Below are positions 18,488-27,867 of a stretch of DNA of 64,000 nucleotides, piece after piece. A model generated the notes under the pieces. That model searched no databases. It saw only the letters and a program-made list of their open reading frames with translations, and was not told the DNA's origin. The stretch is from Betaproteobacteria bacterium. Its GTDB lineage: Bacteria; Bdellovibrionota_B; Oligoflexia; Silvanigrellales; Silvanigrellaceae. Position numbers and translations under genes: made by a program. Positions within the stretch are counted from its first letter, which is position 1. Each line of letters opens with the position of its first letter. The stretch is taken from assembly GCA_016868315.1 (NCBI GenBank), contig VGHE01000002.1:62001-126000 (forward strand), in the 5' to 3' direction.

Positions 18488-19321
18488 TTATTGTTTGAGA
18501 AGCACAGTCAGATCATTGTTACCCACCACACTGTAGGTTTCGAAGTTGAGCCAGCGGAAAAGTAGAGCGGGGCCAAGTCCGAGAGTGAGACCCTGAATAG
18601 TTCGACTTTGGCTCTTGTGGGCTTCTGCAACTTTAGCTTTGACCTCGCGGAGTGGAGCGGAGGTCTCAAAAATGCGCAGGCTGCCGCTGAGGCTGGGTGG
18701 CAATTGACTCGGCAGGAATAAGGAAACAGGCCAGGGTAGGGTTGAGAGCAGAAGTTGTGCAGAGTGTCCTGTATTTTGAATTGACTTCGCTACGGCTGGA
18801 AAGAGCGTGCGGTGATCCTCTTGTTGATTCAGACCAGAGGGTTCCATTGTTAAAATCACCTCTGGACGCAGAGTGCGGATAGCTTCAGAAATGTGTTCAA
18901 TCGCTTGCGGCATGTGGTGGTAAAGTGCCGAGTCAGGAAGCATCGGGGTAATGACATTTTTTATACCAAGGAGAGTGGCGGCCGTTCTCAACTCTTGAAT
19001 GCGGCAATCGGAAATGTTTTCGTGGCCAGAACAAGCACCCATGTCTGAGTTTGGGTTGGCAGAACCGTCGGAGAGAGTCAGCAACGCGACTTCGGCTCCG
19101 GAGTCTGTGAAATGGCGGATAAGCCCAGCGTTAGTCACTTCATCGTCAGGATGGGCAAACACAACGAGAACCGTTTTAGGCGGTTCTGCAAAGCTCAATG
19201 TCTGTGTTTGCGTTTTAAAGTATTGGGGGCTCAAAATAAGCGCAACGAGGAGCAGGGAGACCGGCAAAAGGATTCCCAGCAGAATCGTTTTGGTGACTCG
19301 ACTTTTGAATGTATTCTTCAT
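18488..19321 (-). CDS. PIG-L/LmbE family deacetylase
   Basis: A 277-residue protein with an N-terminal membrane anchor or uncleaved signal (residues 12-31) and a PIG-L domain. The zinc and catalytic motif AHPDDE sits at residues 56-61, and EDHRTLFP supplies the second metal-binding His. Relatives remove N-acetyl groups from GlcNAc-containing lipids, mycothiol or bacillithiol precursors or other sugars. The anchor places the active site outside the cytoplasm, hinting at a cell-envelope glycan or lipid. AGAGGGAA precedes the ATG. It is divergent from the CPBP protease gene with only 30 bases between starts. Confidence 0.87.
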   Translation of the reverse strand: MKNTFKSRVTKTILLGILLPVSLLLVALILSPQYFKTQTQTLSFAEPPKTVLVVFAHPDDEVTNAGLIRHFTDSGAEVALLTLSDGSANPNSDMGACSGHENISDCRIQELRTAATLLGIKNVITPMLPDSALYHHMPQAIEHISEAIRTLRPEVILTMEPSGLNQQEDHRTLFPAVAKSIQNTGHSAQLLLSTLPWPVSLFLPSQLPPSLSGSLRIFETSAPLREVKAKVAEAHKSQSRTIQGLTLGLGPALLFRWLNFETYSVVGNNDLTVLLKQ

Positions 19322-19351
19322 TTGATTCCCTCTGGAGCGCAGAGTTTGGTC

Positions 19352-20122
19352 ATGAATAAAGACAATACGTTTAGATTATCATGCTACTTTTTCCTTGTGT
19401 TCATGACTCTGTCATTCGGTTTTATTCTGCCTGTGTTCGTTGCGTCTTTGTTGGGTTTTTGTGTCATCATCTTTTTGACGCGCTGGGTTCTCAATGAGAG
19501 GTCTTTTCTCTATTTACAGATTCCAAGCGCAGCAGCACACGGTCGTGAGTTCTTTTTCTCATACTTTTTTGGTATCGCCATCTGCGCTTTCAGCTGTTTT
19601 CTGTTGCGAATGATAAACGCACAATACTCTTGGCGTGTTGCTGATGTTGTTGGGATTGTTGTCTGTGTTGTTCCTGTGCAGGCACTTTATGAGGAAGTGC
19701 TTTTTCGCAGTGTCTTGCAGCAGCAATTACTTTCGAGATTTCTCAAGTCGAACTTATTGAGAGCGCTACTCTTGGGTTTGATCTTTTCACTGAGTCATCT
19801 TGTAAACTACAGGTATACCGCTGGAGTGAACCTGCAGCTCACGACCCTCGTGTCGCTCTGCGCACTCGGATTTGCGGGGGGCGTATTGTTCCAGTTTCAG
19901 GGGAATCTTTCAGGCACCTGGGGCTTCCATGCCGGATGGAATACGTTTCGCTTTGGAGTTGTTCATTCCATTGCCGGAGTGGAATTGATGGAAGCTCAGA
20001 CTTTCGATCACCTCGAGGGCTCTCTCACAGGGATTCTGGTTTCACTTTTTGTGGTGTGCGCGGTGTTGCTTTGGACAAAATCCGCTCAGAGTCAGAATCC
20101 ACCTGCAAAAGCGAGTTTGTAA
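19352..20122 (+). CDS. CPBP family intramembrane protease
   Basis: A roughly 256-residue multi-pass membrane protein with the ABI/CPBP (CAAX protease and bacteriocin-processing) motifs: EEVLFRSVLQQ (EExxxR), SLSHL and HAGWN. These supply the Glu and His catalytic residues within the bilayer. The listed ORF starts 80 codons early, inside the divergent deacetylase gene. I use ATG 19352, though a TTG at 19346 has GGAG eight bases upstream and may be the true start. The substrate is unknown. The 3' end overlaps the end of the convergent DUF4337 gene by 31 bases. Confidence 0.85.
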   Translation: MNKDNTFRLSCYFFLVFMTLSFGFILPVFVASLLGFCVIIFLTRWVLNERSFLYLQIPSAAAHGREFFFSYFFGIAICAFSCFLLRMINAQYSWRVADVVGIVVCVVPVQALYEEVLFRSVLQQQLLSRFLKSNLLRALLLGLIFSLSHLVNYRYTAGVNLQLTTLVSLCALGFAGGVLFQFQGNLSGTWGFHAGWNTFRFGVVHSIAGVELMEAQTFDHLEGSLTGILVSLFVVCAVLLWTKSAQSQNPPAKASL

Positions 20123-20736
20123 CCGAGGTAGCAGTAAACCGCACCTACACTTCCAAGGCCAACCAATCCGGCAAGAAAATAAAGGCGGAGTGCATCACGT
20201 TTGACAATTAGTCCAATAGCACCCAACACCAAGCTGATTTGCAGGAAGAGAGTGCCGAAATCAAAGCGGTCTCCGGCCTCTGAAAGTTTGTCTTGCTGAG
20301 CCTCAATTTCCTGTGCTCCAACGACGATGCCCAATTTACCATCGATATCCTGCGCCCAGTTGGCTTCTCCAACTGCCTTGGAGCCACGTAGGATTTCATC
20401 TTTTTCCTTTTTGTAGCGTTGAATTTCAGTCTTTAGGTTGGCCTGGAGCGTGAGCATGGACTGAGTTTTATCGGGTGCAATGGCACCGCCTTGAATGAGC
20501 ACATCAACCAAGTCAGCCTGTCCTTTGACCAACGATTCCTTGATGCTTTTTGACTGGTACCACGCATAGGCCTTGCTCTTTTCATTGCCGAGTTGGATTT
20601 CGTCGTCGCCGAATTTGCCTCCCCCCAGCTCGTTGAGCGCGAGGATGGCCGCAAAAATCGAGAGAGCCAGGCCAAACCAAGCCTCCCAATTCACGCTGCT
20701 CGTGGTTTCAGGGGTCGGCGTTACTGCGTCGCTCAT
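20092..20736 (-). CDS. DUF4337 family membrane protein
   Basis: A 214-residue protein starting at ATG 20736, chosen because AAAGGA lies seven bases upstream; the listed ORF adds six residues. An N-terminal transmembrane helix (WFGLALSIFAAILAL), a charged central region with the family-like phrase AYAWYQSKSIKE and a coiled-coil-prone stretch (LKTEIQRYKKEKDEIL) are followed by two C-terminal helices. This layout matches DUF4337, widespread but of unknown function. It converges with the CPBP protease gene and overlaps its end. No mechanism is proposed. Confidence 0.8.
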   Translation of the reverse strand: MSDAVTPTPETTSSVNWEAWFGLALSIFAAILALNELGGGKFGDDEIQLGNEKSKAYAWYQSKSIKESLVKGQADLVDVLIQGGAIAPDKTQSMLTLQANLKTEIQRYKKEKDEILRGSKAVGEANWAQDIDGKLGIVVGAQEIEAQQDKLSEAGDRFDFGTLFLQISLVLGAIGLIVKRDALRLYFLAGLVGLGSVGAVYCYLGYKLAFAGGF

Positions 20737-20901
20737 TTCAGTGTCCTTTTGCACATTGTTAATGCGTTAAGTTGTATTTAACTAACTGTAATTATAGGGA
20801 TTAAATTGTGAGCGTCAAGGAAGCTGTCTGCTCCGAAGGAAGGAACTGAGCTATCGTTTTCAAAATAGATGCAAACAATTTTGCTGAGTGAGTGGTGGCC
20901 T

Positions 20902-21747
20902 ATGAAATTGACGACTCGCACGCTTCTGACTTTGTCTCTGATGCTTTCAGGGCTGATGGGATGCAAACCCAAAGCGCCTGCTCCCACTGAGTCCGAAGTT
21001 GAAACCACTGGTTGTCCAACTTCAGGCGCTGGACAGGATCTGCGGCGCACTCGTGCGATGCCTGATTTTGCTCGTGTATCGATGCCAATTTTAGCGCGCA
21101 TTGTGGAACGTGCACAGGACTTTAACAGAGGTGAGCAGGGTACTGCTGCAGCCAAAACATTCGCGCAGCGCGTCACCACCATGCTGCGCAACATGGTGGC
21201 GAGCAACGTTCATCCGCTCGCCTTTTTTGCGACCATTGCAGACTATGAAACCTATGAGACACGCTTGGGTGGTTTTCCCTGGGCTGAAGTCGGCAAACGC
21301 AAATGGAAGGGCTCCGACCTTTACCGTGCTGGCTATTGTGGCAGCGCAACCTGTACCGGAGTTTTTCAGGTTTTGGTCTACGGTGATTGGTTTGGCTGGG
21401 CACAAGATCAAAACGGCAAAGGTGTGGGGATTTGGGGAATGAAGGGAGGTCCAGACTGGACCTCGACCCTGTGGTGGTGGACTAACGGAACCGATAACAA
21501 CTGTACCTGGCTTGCCTCGGGTGCGAACCCCTGCACGGCACCTGGCGTGCGTTGGAGTGTGACGCAGCACGTGCGCAACGGACGGCGTGCTTATGGCCAA
21601 CAGAAGCAATGTGGAGTGGAGTGGGATGCTATGTATTGGTCCTACATGGGCGCCATGAAGAACTCGTCCGACCCACTGGTGAAGAGCGTGACCGATGTGC
21701 GCGAGTTCGCGGAGAAGATTGGCCTATCGAGCAATTCTGCTCCCTAA
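20902..21747 (+). CDS. Trp/Cys-rich hypothetical lipoprotein
   Basis: A 281-residue protein from ATG 20902; an in-frame ATG at 20869 would add 11 residues before the signal peptide and is less likely. The lipobox is LMGC. The mature protein has a helical region (ARIVERAQDF, MLRNMVASNVHP), then a strikingly aromatic half with FFATIADYETYE, CGSATCTGVFQVLVYGDWFG and STLWWWTNG, and seven cysteines that could form disulfides. The spacing of Glu before a GVFQV-type segment faintly recalls lysozyme-like transglycosylases, but I cannot make the alignment convincingly. It stands alone upstream of tRNA-Pro, on the opposite strand to it. Confidence 0.72.
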   Translation: MKLTTRTLLTLSLMLSGLMGCKPKAPAPTESEVETTGCPTSGAGQDLRRTRAMPDFARVSMPILARIVERAQDFNRGEQGTAAAKTFAQRVTTMLRNMVASNVHPLAFFATIADYETYETRLGGFPWAEVGKRKWKGSDLYRAGYCGSATCTGVFQVLVYGDWFGWAQDQNGKGVGIWGMKGGPDWTSTLWWWTNGTDNNCTWLASGANPCTAPGVRWSVTQHVRNGRRAYGQQKQCGVEWDAMYWSYMGAMKNSSDPLVKSVTDVREFAEKIGLSSNSAP

Positions 21748-21837
21748 GACGGCATTTCTCGGAGATGTCTTTTTTTAGTGCGTGTTGGCTCGTAATCGAT
21801 CAGAGCCGAATCTAGCTAAAACAAGAACCTGTAAAAT

Positions 21838-21862
21838 AAAAAAAGCCGGTAGATACCGGCTT
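21838..21862 (-). terminator. Terminator of tRNA-Pro (minus strand)
   Basis: A nine-pair hairpin AAGCCGGTA/TACCGGCTT with a two-base GA centre lies 12 bases past the tRNA 3' end. Read on the minus strand, it is followed by an uninterrupted T run (the A run at 21838-21844 on the plus strand). Confidence 0.85.
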
Positions 21863-21874
21863 GTAAAAAAAAGA

Positions 21875-21949
21875 TGGTCGGGGCTGTGGGATTCGAACTC
21901 ACGACCCTCTGCTCCCAAAACAGATGCGCTACCACTGCGCTAAGCCCCG
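21875..21949 (-). tRNA. tRNA-Pro (anticodon TGG)
   Basis: The minus strand folds as a complete cloverleaf of 75 bases. The acceptor CGGGGCT pairs with AGCCCCG, the D stem is GCGC/GCGC and the anticodon loop TTTGGGA carries TGG. The T arm contains GTTCGAATC, and the CCA end is encoded. The sequence closely follows the pattern of E. coli tRNA-Pro(TGG). Confidence 0.95.
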
Positions 21950-22017
21950 ACGCGCCACCGTAGTTGCCATAGTTTCAGATCAAGTGCAAGCTCCCCCTCA
22001 GAAAAAGGGGAGAGCAC

Positions 22018-24327
22018 GTGTCCATTGAGCTGACCGCACTGTTGTCGAAGGTGATTTATGCTTCCCAGGATGGCGCTTTTGTGGTGGCGGAGTTCGTGGA
22101 CTCCAAGTCGGCTAAGCGTTTTCGGGCAAGCGGGAAATCCCTGACCGTGGGGAAGTTCGACTCCCAGCAGCAATACAAGCTCTTTGGTGATTGGGCTCAG
22201 TCGCCCAAATACGGTGAAACATTCCAGGTCATCTACAGCGAACCTCTGCGTCCGCCCACACTGATGGGTGTTATTCCGTTCCTTGTGAACAACGTGAAGG
22301 GGGTTGGTGAGGTTACCGCAAAGAAGTTTCTTGAAGCCCTCGATGTGCGCACGATCGATGAACTGGTTGAGGTCTGCAAAAACCAAAAAGAGAAAGTTTA
22401 TGCATTTTTCAAGAGTAAACGAGACAAAGCGGAGCAGGTCATTTCGCTCATCACGGGCGACGAAGTTTACCGCGCAATCATGGTGTTTTTACACGAACAC
22501 AATATTCCCCCCAATTTCGCTAATCGTATTTATGAGCGCTATGGTTCCGATGCCATCCGCCTGTTGAAGGAAAACCCCTACCGCCTGATTTCGGATTTTC
22601 GAAACGTTGGATTTCTGCGCGCAGATGCCATTGCATTGAAGCTTGGAATCGACCCTCTTTCACGCTTTCGGCTTGAGGCAGCGTTCGTTTACACGCTCGA
22701 ACGCGCTCACGATGACGGCCATTGCTGTTTGCCGCGCGATGTTTTGATTGAAGGTGCGCGCGATGTTCTTGGAGCCAAACGCGATTCTCGTTTTACATTT
22801 GAACTTCTCCTCGGCGAACTTCGCGCTATTTACAAAGAAAATCGCGACAAAGGTGTTGCCAGTTTTGTTCTGCGGCTACCCGAGGGCACAGGCTTCGATG
22901 AAAAATCACTTCAGCCTCTGTTCTATCTCCCTGAGGTGTATGCCCTAGAGAATTCTACTGCTGGGCAGTGTGCAGGTCTTCTGCACAAGAGCGGGATTGG
23001 TGTCGATCCGTTCGAGGCAAAATACCACGCCGGCGAAGTTACACTGCAGGAACTCGTATCCGATATCCCTTGGCAAAAGCTTTCAGAGGAGCAATCTGCA
23101 GCGGTTGAACTGTCTATAGGCTCACGTTTTATGGTGCTCACGGGCGGGCCAGGTTGCGGGAAAACATTTGTCCTCAAGGCGATCTATCGAATCCAAAAGG
23201 CTCTTAAGCGCACCGTTGTTCTATGCGCACCAACTGGCCTAGCTGCCAAGCGCATGACCATGTCCATCGAGGCGCAAGCCTACACGCTTCATAAAACTTT
23301 GCGCATCGGGCAAAGCGAAGACGGTGCTTCCGAGGGAGGCGAGGGCGCTCTTAAAGATGTCGATGTTGTGATTGTCGATGAGGCCTCCATGTTGAGCCTC
23401 GACCTTTTTCAAACCCTGCTCGAAGCCATGGCACCGCAGACACGTTTGATTCTCGTAGGTGACGTCGATCAACTTCCCAGCGTGGGTGCCGGAAACTGCC
23501 TGAGAGATATCATTGCCTCAGGGGAAGTTCCTGTGGCTCGCCTCACCAAGATTTTTAGGCAGTCGAGCGAAAGTCCAATTCCGACAGCCGCTCGTAGCAT
23601 CATCGAGGGCTGCAAACCCGAGTTTGGGCTCACGAGCCGCACGGCGCACCTGCCCGCAAAGAACTCCCTTGTGATGCTGCCTTGCTCAATTCAAACTTTC
23701 GCGGAAATCCTTCTCCCGCTTCTCAAAGAGACCATTCCGCAGATGTATGGTCTAGATGCAGTTCGGGATGTGCAGATCCTCGTACCTATGCGCCGAGGTG
23801 ATGCTGGTCAGGAAAAGATCAATCGACTTTTACAGGCAGAATTGAACCCACCACATCCGGACAAGGAAGAAGCGCAAATCGACGAAGACCTCATTTTGCG
23901 GGTGGGCGATAAGGTCATACAAACGCGCAATAATTACGACAAAGATGTGTTCAACGGTGACCTTGGTTTCATACGCAGCATCCGCGTTGTGCAAAAGAAG
24001 AAAGAGATTGATGTTGCCTTCGACGATCGCATTGTGCGACTTGAAGATGAAGAGATTGATGACTTGAGCTTGTGCTATGCGATGACCGTGCACAAATCTC
24101 AGGGCTCAGAGTTCCCGCTGGTCATTATTCCTATGTTCAGTGCCTATTATACGATGCTCGATCGTAATCTTTTCTACACGGCGCTCACTCGTGCAAGCAA
24201 ACATGCTTTTGTGGTGGGAGAAGAGTGGGCTCTGAAAAAAGCCGTCGCAACTCAAATTGCGTTGAAGCGCTATACAGCGCTCGAACGGCTTATCGGTGAA
24301 GCGCGCGCGCATATTACAGAGAATTGA
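22018..24327 (+). CDS. recD2: RecD2-like superfamily 1B DNA helicase
   Basis: A 769-residue protein starting at GTG 22018 after GGGGAG. The N-terminal OB-like region and the helix-hairpin-helix-like VKGVGEVTAKKFLEAL near residue 95 are typical of RecD2 rather than RecBCD-associated RecD. Helicase motifs follow: Walker A GGPGCGKT near residue 375, CAPTGLAAKR, DEAS near 454, LVGDVDQLPSVGAG, and the C-terminal MTVHKSQGSEF and FYTALTRA. It would be a 5'-3' DNA helicase acting in repair or replication-fork maintenance. No recB or recC is nearby, which fits RecD2. Its last 14 bases overlap the convergent SGNH hydrolase gene. Confidence 0.93.
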   Translation: MSIELTALLSKVIYASQDGAFVVAEFVDSKSAKRFRASGKSLTVGKFDSQQQYKLFGDWAQSPKYGETFQVIYSEPLRPPTLMGVIPFLVNNVKGVGEVTAKKFLEALDVRTIDELVEVCKNQKEKVYAFFKSKRDKAEQVISLITGDEVYRAIMVFLHEHNIPPNFANRIYERYGSDAIRLLKENPYRLISDFRNVGFLRADAIALKLGIDPLSRFRLEAAFVYTLERAHDDGHCCLPRDVLIEGARDVLGAKRDSRFTFELLLGELRAIYKENRDKGVASFVLRLPEGTGFDEKSLQPLFYLPEVYALENSTAGQCAGLLHKSGIGVDPFEAKYHAGEVTLQELVSDIPWQKLSEEQSAAVELSIGSRFMVLTGGPGCGKTFVLKAIYRIQKALKRTVVLCAPTGLAAKRMTMSIEAQAYTLHKTLRIGQSEDGASEGGEGALKDVDVVIVDEASMLSLDLFQTLLEAMAPQTRLILVGDVDQLPSVGAGNCLRDIIASGEVPVARLTKIFRQSSESPIPTAARSIIEGCKPEFGLTSRTAHLPAKNSLVMLPCSIQTFAEILLPLLKETIPQMYGLDAVRDVQILVPMRRGDAGQEKINRLLQAELNPPHPDKEEAQIDEDLILRVGDKVIQTRNNYDKDVFNGDLGFIRSIRVVQKKKEIDVAFDDRIVRLEDEEIDDLSLCYAMTVHKSQGSEFPLVIIPMFSAYYTMLDRNLFYTALTRASKHAFVVGEEWALKKAVATQIALKRYTALERLIGEARAHITEN

Positions 24328-25156
24328 GTAATCCCTGAGTTTTCAGAACCTCAAAAACTCTCTCAGCCCAGAGCTTTGCGCCTGCGCCGCGCGGGTGAAG
24401 CTTCATAGGATCCCCCGCTACGGCATCGCGCATCAGTTGCAGATCTGAATTGTTTTTTAAGACATCTTTTCCAACAGTGTAGCTGTCGATGAATACACAG
24501 CTGCGGCCAAGCTCAGCCCGAACGGATTCGTTGGCTGCTTTCAGATTCGAAACGAGGGTTGTTTTGTTTGCGAATTGCCCGAGCCCTTCGGTGGGCGAGA
24601 CAAAAGCGCAGCGTGCACCCGCATTTAAAATGGGTTTAATGAGCCGTGGAAGTTCCGTTTTCACAGAAGCTGGGTCGAAGAAATGGTTGTCGCCGAGTGT
24701 GATGATGTAGAGGTCAATAAACGGATGTTGCGCAATGATGTTGGCAATAGCCTCTGTGCGTTTTCCGGGTTGGGTGCTCGGTGCGCAACTTTTGTCTGCA
24801 CTGTATGCATCACAACCATAAAAGGCGTTCGCTGGAATGGGTGCAAAGCCACCGCTTATCCAGCTTCCGATGCGGCCAGAGCTTGCCGCTCCAAAGTAAC
24901 TCAGCTTTTGTTGCGATGCGTAGCGAATGAGATCTGAGAGTCTTTGTCCGTAGCCACCGGTTGACTGCGAATCTCCGAGGACAGCCACCTCACGGATGGC
25001 AAGGGCTTGCGGCGCACTCGATTGAAGCGACTGATTATCTGGGGCAATCTCGGTTTTGGGGTGATCGGTTGTGCTTCTGTATTTGCAACCCTTAGCCAAT
25101 ATCCCTGCAATGACCGCGATGACCCAGACGAGTTGTGATTTTTTGCGATTTTTCAT
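24314..25156 (-). CDS. SGNH/GDSL-like hydrolase, envelope-anchored
   Basis: The 280-residue product begins at ATG 25156; the ORF track adds seven residues. An N-terminal hydrophobic segment ends at LAKGC, which could be a weak lipobox or an anchor. SGNH blocks are visible: VAVLGDSQS with the nucleophile Ser63, a Gly in AASSGRIGSW, Asn in LGDNHF and a C-terminal DPMKLHPRGA that supplies Asp and His. Such enzymes are esterases, lipases or O-acetyl-glycan deacetylases. The periplasmic location suggests an envelope or extracellular substrate. Three cysteine pairs may be disulfides. It converges with recD2. Confidence 0.82.
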   Translation of the reverse strand: MKNRKKSQLVWVIAVIAGILAKGCKYRSTTDHPKTEIAPDNQSLQSSAPQALAIREVAVLGDSQSTGGYGQRLSDLIRYASQQKLSYFGAASSGRIGSWISGGFAPIPANAFYGCDAYSADKSCAPSTQPGKRTEAIANIIAQHPFIDLYIITLGDNHFFDPASVKTELPRLIKPILNAGARCAFVSPTEGLGQFANKTTLVSNLKAANESVRAELGRSCVFIDSYTVGKDVLKNNSDLQLMRDAVAGDPMKLHPRGAGAKLWAERVFEVLKTQGLLNSL

Positions 25157-25339
25157 TGGACTCAACCCCCAACGCATCGTGCGAATGCAAGAATCGCGCC
25201 AGGGATATCACCGCGATTTTCATGAGTCGGAACTGAGTAAGGTTTTGTCAGTGTCAAAATGTTGCACAGCAGAGATGTGACCTTGGTGAAATTCGCGCGA
25301 ATATTTGAGCATATCCATCAATGTGGAGTGACACATTTA

Positions 25340-26170
25340 ATGCCTATTTTTTACTCAAAGAGAATTGGGTCAACCGCTCGGCTGGTGTCCGCGAGTGGTT
25401 TGACTTTGCTGTTTTCCGGACCTTCGCTCTGCGCTCAGGCCTTTTCCTTCACGGCAAGCGCTCTCGGTGGATACGAAGTACTCAGCTACCGAGACGATCC
25501 CACGAAATTGAACGGCGGCGCAGTGTCAGCGGGCGATTCCTTCGAACAGGCCTCCTACAAAGGACCTCAGTTTGGTGTCAGTGGGTATGCTGGATTCGCA
25601 GACCTCGATGGATTTGAGCCCATCGCAGGAATTGAGATTCTTTCGAGCCAACTGAAGAAGTCTGCGAGCAGTGAGGGCTACACCACCACCGGGTCGTTCA
25701 ACTTTGTAAACGCCACGCTTGGTTTGGGAGCTCGTGCATGGCTGAGTAGGAGTTTCGCAGTCAACCTGACAGTCGGTTTGTCGCAGGCACTTTCGAATGA
25801 AATGAAGACAACGAAAAAGAGCGAAACCGATTCGAGTTCTTTGGGTGAGATTGATTTCAAATTCAAAAGTCACAAACGCACTGCAATTCAGTTAGGTGGA
25901 GCATTTTCTCCCGGGTTAGAGGGGTTGCTTGTCGGACTTGATTTGCGCTTGGGAAGCGGATGCTTCACATGCTCGTCTGAGAACACTCCGGAACAGCAGC
26001 GAGCTTATTTGACAAGATCTGGTTCGCTCACAGTGGCCTGGATGCTGGGTGGATCGCAGGTGAGTGAACCCAAACCCCAGTTCAACGAGAAATTGAAGAA
26101 AGTTGCGCCGCGCAAGCCAGTTCAGAAAAAGCCGAGCTTGCCGAAGTTTGAGGATGACAGCGATGAGTAA
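25340..26170 (+). CDS. Predicted outer-membrane beta-barrel protein
   Basis: From ATG 25340, with GGAG eleven bases upstream, a signal peptide ends near GPSLCAQA and leaves a mature protein of about 240 residues. The body alternates polar and hydrophobic residues with Gly-rich turns (GVSGYAGFAD, ATLGLGARAWL, AIQLGGAFSPG) like an eight- to ten-strand barrel. The last strand (GSLTVAWMLGG) is followed by a basic Pro/Lys-rich tail of about 50 residues (PRKPVQKKPSLPK) that would face the periplasm. The stop overlaps the start of the subtilase gene by eight bases, so the two are translationally coupled. The function is unknown. Confidence 0.72.
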   Translation: MPIFYSKRIGSTARLVSASGLTLLFSGPSLCAQAFSFTASALGGYEVLSYRDDPTKLNGGAVSAGDSFEQASYKGPQFGVSGYAGFADLDGFEPIAGIEILSSQLKKSASSEGYTTTGSFNFVNATLGLGARAWLSRSFAVNLTVGLSQALSNEMKTTKKSETDSSSLGEIDFKFKSHKRTAIQLGGAFSPGLEGLLVGLDLRLGSGCFTCSSENTPEQQRAYLTRSGSLTVAWMLGGSQVSEPKPQFNEKLKKVAPRKPVQKKPSLPKFEDDSDE

Positions 26171-27848
26171 AAAGTTTGGAATCAAAAATGGCCTTCACTC
26201 GGTGCGGATGCGTCGGCTGCTGTTGGGTTCAGCTGGAATGATTGCGGCTGCTACCGTTATCCAAAGCTGCTGCGAGATTGGTTCGGCATCAGAAGCTGAG
26301 CAGCTTGCAAGCGCGGATCTCACCTCCTGCTCGGGCAACCATGCAAAGGGTCAAATGTCGGTGGTGCTCTCGAGCAAAGTGGCGCGGTGGGATAATGACC
26401 TGCTCAAGAATACTTGGAATGGTGCGATGAAGACTTTTGTGAGCCCCAAGGTTCTTTCTCTTAAATCGGTGGAATCGGTCGATGGCGAGACCGATACCGT
26501 GCGATTTCTTCAACTCGATGGAAAATTTGGAAACGGCTTGGGTGTGGGTTCGCGAGTCTTGGGTAAGTTGTTTAAGGAAGGCGAAGTTGGCAGTGGACTT
26601 TTGGGTTCGGGTACGCTGACCAATATTCAGGAAGCACTTGAAGTTAAAGCACCGGATCCCACTCTTTCAAAGAAGTTTATTCCGAAAACCAACTTTACGG
26701 GTCTTGAAGAGTTCATGGACATTGGTCACCCGGACGGTGACCTCTCGCAATTTGCAGTGGATACCTTTGATGCAACACAACAATGGGCACCTTCCCAGAC
26801 CCGCTACACTGATGCCATCACATCTCTGAAGACAATCATTCCAGCCACAAATCCAACCAAAATTGTGCGTGTGGCGGTTCTCGATACGGGCATCGATGTG
26901 GATCATCCCGACCTCAAAGACGTGATCGACCGCAACCTGGCCTACAATGGCCTCACAGGAAAAGTAGGTCCACTGGAAGTGGATGATAAGCAGGGTCATG
27001 GAACACATGTGGCTGGTATCATTGCAGGGCAGGGCAAGGGCAAGAGCCAGGGCATGGCAGCCAACGTTCGTGGTGTTGCTGGTGAGTTTCCGAACAACAT
27101 AAGAATCGTTCCGATTAAGGTTTTGGATGACAATGGAACCGGGTCTACAGCAGCCATGAACCGCGGAATTCGCTGGGCGACCAAAAACAACGTCGATGTC
27201 ATTTCAATGAGTCTCGGCAGTGGATCCAATTATGACTGTCTCAAGGATCAGGGGCTCAAGGATCCTGTGATTCAGGAAGCCATCGATAAAGGAATTATTG
27301 TTGTTGCAGCGGCGGGCAACGAATCGTGTCCGCTTGGTGGTGAGTGTAAGGAACAAAATCCCTCTTTCGTGAATTACACTGTGTTGCCCTGCGCTGCAGA
27401 CAATGTTTTGTGTGTTGGATCCAATGATTTTGCAGAGGAACCATCTACGTTCAGTAACTACGCAAGTAATCCGACAGGCAATGCCTCCTACCGCGTTGCT
27501 CCGGATATCACCGCTCCTGGCAGCCGTATTCTCTCAACATATCCTCGCTTGGGTCGATTCACAGATTATAATGGTGTCGCAATCCTGGATGGTACGAGTA
27601 TGGCGACACCATATGTTTCCGGAATTGCCGCTCTGATGAAACTTGCGGAGACTGCGCAATATCCCGTGAATCAGGCCAAATTCAAAGAGTACCTGCAAGA
27701 GGCGGCTTACAAAGGTGGAAAATATCCAACAGAATTCGGTGTAGGTCGTGTCGACATGAAGGCTATGATCGAGAATCGCGCGAACCGCATCAGTGGCAAT
27801 GCGACACGCGTAACGGGCGCTCAGAACAAGGTTGTCTTTGATTATTGA
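26163..27848 (+). CDS. Subtilisin-like serine protease (S8), secreted or lipid-anchored
   Basis: The real start is ATG 26163 after GAGG, not the track's 26103; this yields 561 residues. The signal sequence ends in IQSCC, a near-lipobox. A pro-region of about 200 residues precedes the S8 domain. The triad is visible as VAVLDTGID (Asp near 242), HGTHVAG (His near 279) and GTSMATP (Ser near 479). Cysteines in YDCLKD, ESCPLGGEC and LPCAADNVLC suggest disulfides in an extracytoplasmic enzyme. Translation is coupled to the upstream barrel gene by an eight-base overlap. A strong terminator follows. It probably degrades or processes proteins outside the cell or at the surface. Confidence 0.92.
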   Translation: MSKKFGIKNGLHSVRMRRLLLGSAGMIAAATVIQSCCEIGSASEAEQLASADLTSCSGNHAKGQMSVVLSSKVARWDNDLLKNTWNGAMKTFVSPKVLSLKSVESVDGETDTVRFLQLDGKFGNGLGVGSRVLGKLFKEGEVGSGLLGSGTLTNIQEALEVKAPDPTLSKKFIPKTNFTGLEEFMDIGHPDGDLSQFAVDTFDATQQWAPSQTRYTDAITSLKTIIPATNPTKIVRVAVLDTGIDVDHPDLKDVIDRNLAYNGLTGKVGPLEVDDKQGHGTHVAGIIAGQGKGKSQGMAANVRGVAGEFPNNIRIVPIKVLDDNGTGSTAAMNRGIRWATKNNVDVISMSLGSGSNYDCLKDQGLKDPVIQEAIDKGIIVVAAAGNESCPLGGECKEQNPSFVNYTVLPCAADNVLCVGSNDFAEEPSTFSNYASNPTGNASYRVAPDITAPGSRILSTYPRLGRFTDYNGVAILDGTSMATPYVSGIAALMKLAETAQYPVNQAKFKEYLQEAAYKGGKYPTEFGVGRVDMKAMIENRANRISGNATRVTGAQNKVVFDY

Positions 27849-27867
27849 GATGGGAATCCTGCAGTAC

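Noticed and set aside
21886-21949. A plus-strand reading of the tRNA-Pro locus
   Set aside because: Only the minus strand gives a cloverleaf with CCA at the proper end.
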